This document shows, one piece after another, positions 1 through 7,118 of a stretch of DNA of 9,184 bases. The position numbers and the translations under genes are program-made. Under the pieces are notes generated by a model. That model had not been told where the DNA came from, did not search any database, and saw only the letters and a list, made by a program, of their open reading frames with translations. Origin of the DNA: Bacteroidales bacterium (lineage in GTDB: Bacteria; Bacteroidota; Bacteroidia; Bacteroidales; Bacteroidaceae). Position 1 is the first letter of the stretch. Each line of letters opens with the position of its first letter. The stretch lies in contig JAUNIV010000084.1 of the NCBI GenBank assembly GCA_030523385.1, forward strand, positions 1 to 9,184. Reading direction: 5' to 3'.

Positions 1-1239
1 GGCCTGCGGGTGCAGCCTTTCAAATGTGGTCCTGACTATATAGACACCCAGTATCACACATTGGCTGCCGACAGTGAATCGGTCAATCTGGATACATGGA
101 TGGCATCTGTCACGCACGTGCAACACCTATATAATAAATATGGTGAAGGTGCCGACGTGTGTGTCACCGAAGGCGTGATGGGATTGTTCGACGGCTATCG
201 GAGGATGCAGGGAAGCAGTGCCGAAATAGCCAGATTACTGAATATTCCGGTAGTGCTTGTGGTGAGTGCCCGTTCCACAGCCTACTCTGTGGCTCCGTTG
301 CTCTATGGCTTCAAGCATTTCAATCCGGCCGTGAAGATTGCCGGAGTGGTGTTCAACCAGGTTTCTTCTCCTTCGCATTATGCCTACTTGCGCGAGGCGT
401 GCACGGATGCAGGAGTGGAATGCTTAGGATATTTGCCGGTGACGGAAGAACTGAAGATACCTTCGCGCCACTTAGGACTGACGCTGACCGAGAAGCGTTC
501 CATGAATGTGCTGATAGAGCAGGCGGCTGCATTGGTAGAGAAATATGTGGATGTAGATAAGTTGCTGAATCTTTGCCAGCGTGGTTTCCCTTGCCGTTAC
601 ACCTTGCCATATAGTGCCGAGGTAGGAGTGGAGAGCTTGACGATGTCCCGTGGAAACCTGCGTATCGCCGTAGCCCGTGACCCGGCTTTTAGTTTTGTAT
701 ATCGTGAGAATCTGGCTCGTTTGGCCAAAGTGGGAAAGATAACCTATTTCAGTCCCGTATATGGCAGCGACCTGCCGGAAGCCGATTTGGTTTATCTTCC
801 GGGTGGTTATCCCGAACTCTTTGCCCGCCAGTTGCATCGTCGCAAGCGGTTGATGGAATCATTGAGGAGTTATGCCGAAGACGGAGGAAAGATATTGGCG
901 GAATGTGGCGGGATGATGTTCCTTACCCGTTCGCTTACAGCCCGGCAGGGCGGTACGGCATATCCCATGACGGGCGTATTGCCGTTGGACAGCACGATGG
1001 TGGGTGCCAGACTGCATTTAGGATACAGGCGTCTGCAATATGGCAACATGGAATTGAGAGGACACGAATTTCACTATTCCAGCATAACCATGCCCGATGC
1101 ACTGCCTTCCGTGGCACGGCAATTCAATGCCAAGGGCACCGAAGTGAATACCCCCCTTTACCGATACAAGAACGTGATAGCCGGTTATACCCATTTGTAT
1201 TGGGGAGAAACGGATATCCTGAAACTATGGGAACAATGA
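1..1239 (+). CDS. cbiA: Cobyrinate a,c-diamide synthase, 5'-truncated
   Basis: Amidates the a and c side chains of cobyrinic acid with ATP and glutamine, in the cytoplasm. The frame is open from base 1 (GLRVQPFKCGPDYIDTQYH), which is family sequence that normally follows the Walker A P-loop, so the true start and roughly 30-40 residues lie upstream of the window. The GTG at base 10 is internal. 412 codons are visible. The N-terminal part is the ATPase domain (VTEGVMGLFDGY, codons about 55-66). The C-terminal part is a class I glutamine amidotransferase domain, with the nucleophile Cys at codon 302 in LAECGGMMFL and the catalytic His at codon 398 in GYTHLYW. Family proteins are about 430-460 residues, so the C-terminus looks complete. 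I prefer CbiA to the aerobic CobB because the neighbours and apparent lifestyle fit the anaerobic route; sequence alone does not separate them. The stop overlaps the next start by 4 bp (ATGA). Confidence 0.95.
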   Translation, partial: GLRVQPFKCGPDYIDTQYHTLAADSESVNLDTWMASVTHVQHLYNKYGEGADVCVTEGVMGLFDGYRRMQGSSAEIARLLNIPVVLVVSARSTAYSVAPLLYGFKHFNPAVKIAGVVFNQVSSPSHYAYLREACTDAGVECLGYLPVTEELKIPSRHLGLTLTEKRSMNVLIEQAAALVEKYVDVDKLLNLCQRGFPCRYTLPYSAEVGVESLTMSRGNLRIAVARDPAFSFVYRENLARLAKVGKITYFSPVYGSDLPEADLVYLPGGYPELFARQLHRRKRLMESLRSYAEDGGKILAECGGMMFLTRSLTARQGGTAYPMTGVLPLDSTMVGARLHLGYRRLQYGNMELRGHEFHYSSITMPDALPSVARQFNAKGTEVNTPLYRYKNVIAGYTHLYWGETDILKLWEQ

Positions 1240-1811
1240 GAAGGATTTATACACGGACAGGCGATCGGGGCACTACCGGCATTCATGGCGGAGAGCGGGT
1301 GCCCAAGGATGATATACGTATAGAAGCCAATGGCACGCTGGACGAGCTGAATGCCTTGATAGGCATAGTTCGCTCACTCCTGCCGACCGAACACGAATGG
1401 CAATCCCTGCTTTTCGGAATCCAGAAGAACCTGATGACGGCGATGAGTCTGGTAGCCACGCCGGCGGCCAAACGGGCAGACAATCCGAATGAATTGCCTT
1501 TGGATTTGGTGTCCGATTGTGAAAAGGCTATGGACGGACTAATGGCGCAGACAACGGATAATGGCTATTTCATCCTGCCCGGCGGAACGCCTATTGCCGC
1601 CCAGTTGCAATATGCACGGACGGTAGCCCGTAGGGCCGAGCGCAGACTGTGGACGCTCCATCGCCAAGATGCACTGCCCGAAGCAATCCTTCAATACCTC
1701 AACCGCTTGTCCGATTTGTTCTTCGTGATGGCGCGTTACGAGGTGCAGCAACAGAATTGGACGGAAGAAAAATGGCAGTCCTTTGCCTATAAACGTAAGA
1801 AAAAGAATTGA
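1236..1811 (+). CDS. pduO: PduO-type ATP:cob(I)alamin (corrinoid) adenosyltransferase
   Basis: Transfers the 5'-deoxyadenosyl group of ATP to the Co(I) corrinoid, making the adenosylated intermediate used by the next enzyme. The 191-residue product has the PduO-family hallmarks: an N-terminal ATP-binding segment YTRTGDRGTTGIHGG (residues 5-19), the central helix motif RRAERRL (132-138, with the conserved Arg/Glu pair) and NRLSD (156-160) followed by LFFVMAR. It is single-domain; the extra C-terminal domain of long PduO proteins is absent. It is not the unrelated CobA/BtuR type. The chosen ATG overlaps the cbiA stop by 4 bp, suggesting translational coupling. An in-frame ATG at 1227 would add only MGT and cannot be excluded. 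The open frame runs further 5', but that part overlaps cbiA and is not coding. Its place between the a,c-diamide synthase and cobyric acid synthase matches the pathway order. The stop lies 4 bp before cobQ. Confidence 0.94.
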   Translation: MRRIYTRTGDRGTTGIHGGERVPKDDIRIEANGTLDELNALIGIVRSLLPTEHEWQSLLFGIQKNLMTAMSLVATPAAKRADNPNELPLDLVSDCEKAMDGLMAQTTDNGYFILPGGTPIAAQLQYARTVARRAERRLWTLHRQDALPEAILQYLNRLSDLFFVMARYEVQQQNWTEEKWQSFAYKRKKKN

Positions 1812-1815
1812 CCCT

Positions 1816-3306
1816 ATGCTCCATCAGACATTACACCCCATTATGCTGGCAGGTACAGGCAGCGATGTAGGCAAGAGTATTCTGGCCGCTGCCCTGTGTC
1901 GTATCTTCCGGCAAGACGGTTACAGACCCGCACCTTTCAAGGCACAGAACATGGCTTTGAACTCTTATGCCACTCCCGAAGGTTTGGAGATTGGCCGTGC
2001 ACAGGCCGTGCAAGCCGAAGCGGCCGGCATTCCCTGCCACACCGATATGAATCCCTTGCTCCTGAAGCCCAGTTCGGACTGCACCTCGCAAGTGGTATTG
2101 AACGGCCGCCCTATCGGCAACCGCAATGCCTACGAGTATTTCCGCCGCGAAGGACGCGAGGAACTGAGACAGGAAGTAAACGCTGCTTTCGACCGCCTGG
2201 CGGCACGCTACAATCCCATTGTCATGGAAGGGGCGGGCAGTATATCCGAAATAAACCTGCGCGATACGGATTTGGTGAATATGCCCATGGCTCGTTATGC
2301 CGATGCCGATGTATTGCTGGTGGCCGACATTGACCGTGGAGGCGTTTTTGCCAGTGTGTATGGTTCCGTCATGCTTCAGACACCTGAAGACCGCCGACGC
2401 ATCAAAGGCATTATCGTCAATAAGTTTAGGGGAGACCTCCGTCTGTTTGAGTCGGGAGTGAAGATGATGGAAGAATTGTGCGGCATTCCCGTATTGGGCG
2501 TTATACCTTATTATAAGGATATACACATAGAGGAGGAGGATTCCGTAGTGCTGGACTATAAACGCATGCAGGCATCAGCCGGTAAAATCAATGTGGCGGT
2601 GGTATTGCTCCGTCATCTGTCCAATTTCACAGACTTCAATGTATTGGAAAGGGATGAGCGGGTGCACCTTTACTACACCAACAACACGGACGAACTGGCC
2701 AAAGCCGATATAATCTTGTTGCCTGGCACGAAAAGCACGCTGGACGATTTGTACGAACTCCGCAGAAACGGGGTGGCACAAGCCATATTGCGTGCTCATA
2801 GGGAGGGCGCAACGGTGATGGGCATTTGCGGTGGTTATCAGCTGATGGGCATGGAAGTGAACGACCCCGAAGGTGTGGAAGGAGATATACGCCGGTTGCC
2901 GGGATTGGGATTGCTTCCTGTCTCGACCACGATACAAGGAGAGAAGATAACCCGCCAGGTATCTTTCCGGTTTTTGGACAACGAGTCAGTGTGCCAAGGT
3001 TACGAGATACACATAGGCCGTACAGAACCGGTGACTGATGCCGCGCCCTCACCCTTGAACCGTATGGAAGACGGCAGGGTGGATGGTTACTTTGCAAATG
3101 CCAAGTGCATGGGTACGTATATCCACGGCATCCTCGACAATCAAGCTTTCATAGACTACCTGTTGGCTCCCTATACAGGTAAGTCGGAGCATACAGCCAC
3201 AGACCACCAAGCCTATAAGGAAATGCAGTATGACAAGCTGGCCGACCATGTGCGTCGCCACCTCAATATGCCTTTGTTGTATCAAATAATGACCGACCAT
3301 GATTGA
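1816..3306 (+). CDS. cobQ: Cobyric acid synthase (adenosylcobyric acid synthase, glutamine-hydrolysing)
   Basis: Amidates the b, d, e and g carboxylates of adenosylcobyrinic acid a,c-diamide, using ATP and glutamine; also called CbiP. The 496-residue product has the usual family length. The N-terminal ATPase domain carries the P-loop GTGSDVGKS (residues 13-21), followed by PFKAQNMALNS, the AQ(A)VQAEAAGI segment and VMEGAGSISE. The C-terminal amidotransferase domain has LPGTKSTLDDL, the nucleophile Cys338 in MGICGGYQLMG and the catalytic His437 in YIHGIL. I chose ATG 1816 because it places the P-loop at the normal distance from the N-terminus. The frame is open back to a TTG at 1783, inside the preceding gene, which is unlikely to be used. 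It overlaps the following gene by 8 bp. All diagnostic motifs are present and nothing looks damaged. Confidence 0.97.
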   Translation: MLHQTLHPIMLAGTGSDVGKSILAAALCRIFRQDGYRPAPFKAQNMALNSYATPEGLEIGRAQAVQAEAAGIPCHTDMNPLLLKPSSDCTSQVVLNGRPIGNRNAYEYFRREGREELRQEVNAAFDRLAARYNPIVMEGAGSISEINLRDTDLVNMPMARYADADVLLVADIDRGGVFASVYGSVMLQTPEDRRRIKGIIVNKFRGDLRLFESGVKMMEELCGIPVLGVIPYYKDIHIEEEDSVVLDYKRMQASAGKINVAVVLLRHLSNFTDFNVLERDERVHLYYTNNTDELAKADIILLPGTKSTLDDLYELRRNGVAQAILRAHREGATVMGICGGYQLMGMEVNDPEGVEGDIRRLPGLGLLPVSTTIQGEKITRQVSFRFLDNESVCQGYEIHIGRTEPVTDAAPSPLNRMEDGRVDGYFANAKCMGTYIHGILDNQAFIDYLLAPYTGKSEHTATDHQAYKEMQYDKLADHVRRHLNMPLLYQIMTDHD

Positions 3307-4309
3307 AGGACACGGCGATGACGCTTACAAGTATGCAGGCATACGAATCAATTTCAGTTCGAATGTCTATAACCATGCAGACCACGAGGGATTGTACCGA
3401 CATCTGTATGAACGGATGGCATGCATCCGCACCTATCCCGAGCCTCAGCCATATTCCTTAGAGAAAGAGTTGTCAGCACATTTGCGTCTCTCTTCGGATG
3501 AAGTCTGCGTGACCAACGGGGCAACCGAGGCCATTTACTTGATAGCCCAGACCTTCCGCAACCATGTATCGGCAATATGGATGCCTACTTTCAGCGAATA
3601 TACCGATGCCTGTAGGCTGCATGGCCATCGGGTGATACCTTTTTACGATTGGGACACTTTGCCTGCCGAAGCGCAGTTGGTGTGGCTCTGCAATCCCAAT
3701 AATCCTACGGGCGAGACACGAAGCAAGGAGATGCTGGAAACCGGGATGAAGGCTCGTCCCCGATGCCTGTTTGTCATCGACCAGTCATACGAGGCGTTTA
3801 CGCAAAAGCCATTGTTCTCAGCCCGTGAGGCGGTAGCCTTTCCCAATCTTCTGTTGTTGCATTCGCTTACCAAGCGTTTTGCCATTCCGGGCTTGCGGGT
3901 GGGATACATTACGGCGGCTGCTCCGTTGTTGCAATCCGTCCGTCTGCAACGCATGCCGTGGTCAGTAAACAGCCCGGCCATAGAAGCCGCACACTACCTG
4001 CTTCGACAGGAAGCAGACTGCCATCCGGATATATCCTTGCTGCTGAAAGAGAAAGACCGTCTGTCTCAGGAATTACTTTCCATAGGCGGAATAGATGTAT
4101 GGCCTTCGGACACTCACTTCCTATTGGCACGGCTGCGCACCGGACGGGCTTCGGCACTGAAAGATTACCTCGCCACGGAGCATGGCATACTGATTCGCGA
4201 TGCTTCCAACTTCGAGGGATTGGACGAACACTTCTTCCGCATAGCCGCACAAACTCCGGAAGAGAACGATGAACTTATAGATTGTATCAGACAATGGATG
4301 TATATGTAG
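3299..4309 (+). CDS. cobD: Threonine-phosphate decarboxylase (CobD-like, PLP-dependent aminotransferase fold)
   Basis: Probably decarboxylates L-threonine O-3-phosphate to (R)-1-amino-2-propanol O-2-phosphate, the linker that CbiB attaches to cobyric acid. The 336-residue product is a fold-type I PLP enzyme. It starts with HGDD (residues 5-8; family HGGN) and INFSSN. It then has a GATEAIY segment contacting the cofactor phosphate, CNPNNPTG (131-138, with the conserved Asn), FVIDQSYEAF (Asp161 to the pyridine nitrogen) and SLTKRFAIPGLRVGY with the Schiff-base Lys192. It is somewhat shorter than Salmonella CobD (364) and lacks any C-terminal extension. The family is close to histidinol-phosphate aminotransferases, so the specific role rests mainly on position between cobQ and cbiB, with which it overlaps by 8 and 16 bp. 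The name cobD follows Salmonella usage. Confidence 0.88.
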   Translation: MIEGHGDDAYKYAGIRINFSSNVYNHADHEGLYRHLYERMACIRTYPEPQPYSLEKELSAHLRLSSDEVCVTNGATEAIYLIAQTFRNHVSAIWMPTFSEYTDACRLHGHRVIPFYDWDTLPAEAQLVWLCNPNNPTGETRSKEMLETGMKARPRCLFVIDQSYEAFTQKPLFSAREAVAFPNLLLLHSLTKRFAIPGLRVGYITAAAPLLQSVRLQRMPWSVNSPAIEAAHYLLRQEADCHPDISLLLKEKDRLSQELLSIGGIDVWPSDTHFLLARLRTGRASALKDYLATEHGILIRDASNFEGLDEHFFRIAAQTPEENDELIDCIRQWMYM

Positions 4310-5229
4310 CGATATTGCCTTTGCTCATAGGTTGGGTGCTCGACCTTTGTTTGGGCGACCCGATGTGGCTTTCCCATCCCGTGATATGGTTTGGGAAGAT
4401 GATTTCTTTCTGCGAGAAACGATGGAACAATGGCCGTTACCGCCGATGGAAGGGCGGAGTGTGTGCGGTGTCGCTTATCGGTTTGGTGTATGCAGGAACT
4501 GCCTGCCTATTGCGTCTGTCGGCTATGTCAGGTATTTGGCTTTCTACGGTGGTTTCCACGCTGTTGGTGTTCTATTGTCTGGCAGGCACGACCCTCATTC
4601 GCGAGGTAAAGATGGTATTCTTAGCCGCCGACCGTTCATTGGAGGAGGGTAGGAGACAGGTGGCCCGCATCGTAGGACGCGATACCTCCGAACTGACAGG
4701 CCACGAAGTGCGTACTGCTGCATTGGAAACCTTAGCCGAGAACTTGAGTGATGGCGTGATAGCTCCGTTGTTTTGGTACATGCTGTTGGGCGTGCCGGGC
4801 ATGCTTGCTTACAAGATGGTGAATACGCTCGACTCTATGATTGGTTATCGCAACGAGCGTTATCGGGCATTCGGCTGCGTGGCTGCCCGCATTGACGATG
4901 TGGCCAATTATATTCCTGCCCGTCTTACAGCCTTGCTTATGATATGGGCGGCCGGACGTCCCGGTCTGATTCGTTTTGTCATCCGTTATGGCTCTTGCCA
5001 TGCCAGTCCCAATTCGGGTTATCCTGAGTCTGCCCTTGCCGGTATCCTGAATTGCCGTTTCGGAGGTCCTCACTACTACTTCGGAGAGTTGGTTTATAAA
5101 CCCTACATCGGAGAGTACGAACGTGTGCTGACCACGGCAGATATGCGGAAGGCTGTGCGGGTAAACCGATGTGCGGAAGTAATGATGGTGATGATTGTGC
5201 TTTTGATTATCTTGTTTCCTTTGTTATAA
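4294..5229 (+). CDS. cbiB: Adenosylcobinamide-phosphate synthase, integral membrane protein
   Basis: Condenses adenosylcobyric acid with aminopropanol phosphate to give adenosylcobinamide phosphate at the inner membrane. The 311-residue product matches the CbiB family in length. It opens with a membrane segment and the signature DLCLGDP...HPV (Asp17, Asp22, His28). Further hydrophobic stretches lie around residues 53-73, 78-100, 148-170 and at the extreme C-terminus (VMMVMIVLLIILFPLL). Family blocks NTLDSMIGYRNERY (around Asp180), ARIDDVANYIPARLTAL and SPNSGYPES (238-246) are intact. ATG 4294 is chosen because it gives the normal short N-terminus before the first helix; it overlaps the preceding gene by 16 bp. 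An in-frame TTG at 4282 is less likely. This is the last gene of the operon and is followed by a strong hairpin. Confidence 0.96.
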   Translation: MDVYVAILPLLIGWVLDLCLGDPMWLSHPVIWFGKMISFCEKRWNNGRYRRWKGGVCAVSLIGLVYAGTACLLRLSAMSGIWLSTVVSTLLVFYCLAGTTLIREVKMVFLAADRSLEEGRRQVARIVGRDTSELTGHEVRTAALETLAENLSDGVIAPLFWYMLLGVPGMLAYKMVNTLDSMIGYRNERYRAFGCVAARIDDVANYIPARLTALLMIWAAGRPGLIRFVIRYGSCHASPNSGYPESALAGILNCRFGGPHYYFGELVYKPYIGEYERVLTTADMRKAVRVNRCAEVMMVMIVLLIILFPLL

Positions 5230-5269
5230 CTTTCTTGTTCGCTTATTTTTATAAATCAGAAATACACAA

Positions 5270-5306
5270 GAGGCCGACTGCTCAATGAGTTTAAACAGTC
5301 GGCCTC
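5270..5306. terminator. Probable bidirectional terminator between convergent cbiB and prs
   Basis: A perfect 11-bp GC-rich inverted repeat, GAGGCCGACTG at 5270-5280 and CAGTCGGCCTC at 5296-5306, encloses a 15-nt loop. It lies 40 bp after the cbiB stop and 29 bp beyond the prs stop. The tails are only moderately U-rich on both strands (GTTGCTCTT on plus; TTGTGTATTTC on minus), so this is not a textbook intrinsic terminator. Its position between two convergent transcripts still makes termination the best explanation. The rest of the 106-bp gap is AT-rich with no gene. Confidence 0.75.
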
Positions 5307-5335
5307 GTTGCTCTTAAAAAACGATATGTAATCTT

Positions 5336-6274
5336 TTAAATAATATATTGCGATGAGATGGATTCGTTATTCATCACGCGGCGGATGGTTTCGGCAAACA
5401 TGTCGGCAATGGTCAACTGTTTTACCTTAGAACAACGCTGAGTATAAGGAATACTGTCTGTGAAGACCATTTCCTCTATCTCAGAGTTTTGGATACGTTC
5501 CGTAGCCGGGTCAGACATTACGCAGTGAGAAGCAATGGCACGAACCGACAAAGCTCCGGCTTCCTTCATGATGTTGGCAGCCTTGGTAATGGTGCCGGCT
5601 GTATCTACCATGTCGTCTATCAATATCACGTTCTTGTCCTTTACATCGCCAATGATTTGCATAGTGGCCACTTCGTTGGCTTTCAGGCGGGTCTTGTTGC
5701 ACAAAACCAAAGGTACACCTAAATACTTGGAGTAGGTGCTGGCACGCTTGGAACCACCTACATCGGGAGTGGCGATTACCAGATTGTCGAGATTCAGTGA
5801 CTCAATGTAAGGCAGGAAGACACCCGAAGCATACAGGTGGTCCACCGGAACATCGAAGAAACCTTGGATTTGATCGGCATGCAGGTCCATAGTCATCAGT
5901 CGGTCAATGCCGGCTACGCTCAACAGGTCGGCCACCAGCTTGGCACCGATGGAAACACGTGGCTTGTCTTTTCTGTCTTGACGCGCCCATCCGAAGTAAG
6001 GGATAACAGCGACAATGCTTTTGGCAGAAGCTCTCTTGGCCGCATCAATCATCAGCAGCAGTTCCATCAGATTGTCTGAGTTAGGGAAAGTGGACTGAAC
6101 CAGGAAGACATGCGCGCCTCTGATCGATTCTTCGTAAGAAACAGCGAACTCACCATCGGCAAAGTGCATGATGTTCATGTTTCCCAATTCGCAACCGAGG
6201 CTGTTACAAATTTTCTCTGCAAGGTATCTCGACTTTGTTCCCGAGAATACCATAAAAGGTGCTTTTTTGCTCAT
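5336..6274 (-). CDS. prs: Ribose-phosphate pyrophosphokinase (PRPP synthetase)
   Basis: Makes PRPP from ribose 5-phosphate and ATP, feeding purine, pyrimidine, NAD, histidine and tryptophan synthesis. The 312-residue product has the normal class I length. Visible blocks are FADGE (38-42), the flexible ATP loop PYFGWARQDRKDKPRVSI (92-109), the metal/PRPP motif DLHADQIQGFF (130-140), PDVGGSKRA (170-178) and the PRPP-binding loop VILIDDMVDTAGT (216-228). The ATG at 6274 gives MSKKAPFMVFSGTKS, matching family N-termini. No Shine-Dalgarno is obvious, as is usual in Bacteroidetes. It is convergent with the cobalamin operon and downstream of tenI on the same strand, with 121 bp between them that include a promoter candidate. 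It is probably transcribed on its own. Confidence 0.97.
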   Translation of the reverse strand: MSKKAPFMVFSGTKSRYLAEKICNSLGCELGNMNIMHFADGEFAVSYEESIRGAHVFLVQSTFPNSDNLMELLLMIDAAKRASAKSIVAVIPYFGWARQDRKDKPRVSIGAKLVADLLSVAGIDRLMTMDLHADQIQGFFDVPVDHLYASGVFLPYIESLNLDNLVIATPDVGGSKRASTYSKYLGVPLVLCNKTRLKANEVATMQIIGDVKDKNVILIDDMVDTAGTITKAANIMKEAGALSVRAIASHCVMSDPATERIQNSEIEEMVFTDSIPYTQRCSKVKQLTIADMFAETIRRVMNNESISSQYII

Positions 6275-6311
6275 TTTTGTAATAGATATAACCTATTTGT
6301 TAATTTGCGGG

Positions 6312-6319
6312 CAAAGGTA
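6312..6319 (-). promoter_or_regulatory. Candidate prs promoter (-7 box)
   Basis: The minus strand reads TACCTTTG, a full match to the Bacteroidetes TAnnTTTG -7 consensus, 37 bases before the prs ATG. The region 19-21 bases further upstream is a T-run (TTTTTTAATTC) rather than a clean TTTG -33 box. The 121-bp gap (6275-6395) is AT-rich and holds nothing else I recognise. Confidence 0.6.
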
Positions 6320-6395
6320 CGCATTATAATTAGAATTAAAAAATAGAAATGTGAAAATAACTTCATTTCATTGTAATATCTTTCTGCGGTTTGGC

Positions 6396-7004
6396 TTAGT
6401 CGGCTATGTCCCTCAGTTTACGGAAATGTGTTATTACGTTTCGGTAATCGCGGTCGGTGCAGGGATTGAACTTGCTCCATACGGCACCCAACACGGCTGC
6501 TCCGCCAAAACCATAGTCCTTTACTTCGGGCAGGTTGTCTTCGTCTATGCCGCCCAGTGCTATGACTTTCCGGTCTATGATGCCCGATTTGGAGGCGGCA
6601 CGCAGGGCTTCGGCTGTGTAGGCCGAATTGTAATTCAGTTTGGAGATACTGTCGAACACGGGACTTAGGAAAACGTAATCACAGCCGGACTTACGTTCTT
6701 TTACTTCGTTCAGCGAATGACACGAACAACTGATGTGCCCTTTATAACCATCGGGCGGAAAGGGGTTTCGTCCGTTCAGGTGTATGCCTTTCAGCCTGTA
6801 TTCTTCTTTCAGATAGAAATGTCCGTGCACCACGATACGCTTGTGATACTGTTCGGGAATGAGTGTAAGCAGGCGTTCCGCAAACATGGGCGCGGTGTGG
6901 GGCTTCCGTAGGTGGAGTATATCCAACCCTTCTTCAAACAGGGCTGTTATTATCTTGTCTTCTTCCACGAAGTACGTGGGAGTTGTGATTAGAATCAACT
7001 TCAT
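6396..7004 (-). CDS. tenI: ThiE/TenI-family protein, probable thiazole tautomerase
   Basis: A 202-residue TIM-barrel protein of the thiamine phosphate synthase superfamily, encoded after thiF on the same strand. Visible blocks are HLRKP (31-35, ThiE has QLR.K), IHLNGRN (74-80), SCSCHSLNE (92-100), DYVFLSPVFDSISK (109-122) and ALGGID (149-154). In true ThiE the second block carries the acidic Mg-diphosphate pair (GQ-E/D-D); here it reads NGRN. His96 within S-x-H-S sits where Bacillus TenI has its tautomerase histidine. I therefore infer a TenI-like role, isomerising the ThiG thiazole product to the aromatic carboxylate, rather than joining HMP-PP and thiazole phosphate. Automatic annotation may call it thiE. 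Unlike the cobalamin genes it is separated from its neighbours by more than 100 bp on each side and may be expressed from its own promoter. Confidence 0.8.
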   Translation of the reverse strand: MKLILITTPTYFVEEDKIITALFEEGLDILHLRKPHTAPMFAERLLTLIPEQYHKRIVVHGHFYLKEEYRLKGIHLNGRNPFPPDGYKGHISCSCHSLNEVKERKSGCDYVFLSPVFDSISKLNYNSAYTAEALRAASKSGIIDRKVIALGGIDEDNLPEVKDYGFGGAAVLGAVWSKFNPCTDRDYRNVITHFRKLRDIAD

Positions 7005-7026
7005 ACCTTATACTATAAATGCTGAG

Positions 7027-7034
7027 CAAAGATA
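7027..7034 (-). promoter_or_regulatory. Candidate tenI promoter (-7 box)
   Basis: The minus strand reads TATCTTTG, matching TAnnTTTG, 22 bases before the tenI ATG. That would give a leader of about 15 nt. No good TTTG is present 19-21 bases upstream (the sequence there is around GTTAGG), so the call rests on the -7 box and position only. Confidence 0.45.
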
Positions 7035-7080
7035 GTAACCTATTTGTAATATTCCTAACGGAATGATGTATTTTTGATGC

Positions 7081-7112
7081 TCTGCGCGGTGAATTTGCCA
7101 TCGCCGCGCAGA
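7081..7112 (-). terminator. Strong hairpin just after thiF (terminator or mRNA-stability element)
   Basis: TCTGCGCGG (7081-7089) pairs perfectly with CCGCGCAGA (7104-7112). Three more positions inward include one mismatch (C-A on the minus-strand RNA, G-U if read on plus), and the loop is 8 nt. It begins 7 bases after the thiF stop. No U-tract follows on the minus strand (GCATCAAAAATAC), so classical intrinsic termination is uncertain. It could protect the 3' end of the thi mRNA or reduce read-through into tenI. Confidence 0.5.
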
Positions 7113-7118
7113 AAGCTT

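Noticed and set aside
903..1235. Long 5' extension of the pduO frame
   Set aside because: It overlaps the cbiA amidotransferase domain in another frame and has no PduO-like sequence. The conserved N-terminus begins at ATG 1236.
10..1239. GTG at base 10 as the start of cbiA
   Set aside because: Family sequence (GLRV) is already readable before it and the P-loop would be missing; the gene simply enters from outside the window.
1831..2526. 231-codon open frame on the minus strand inside cobQ
   Set aside because: It lies wholly antisense to an intact, motif-complete cobQ and its translation resembles no family; a shadow frame.
5230..5335. Possible small gene or regulatory RNA between cbiB and prs
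   Set aside because: Only the convergent-terminator hairpin is visible; no start codon with a credible frame and no promoter box were seen.
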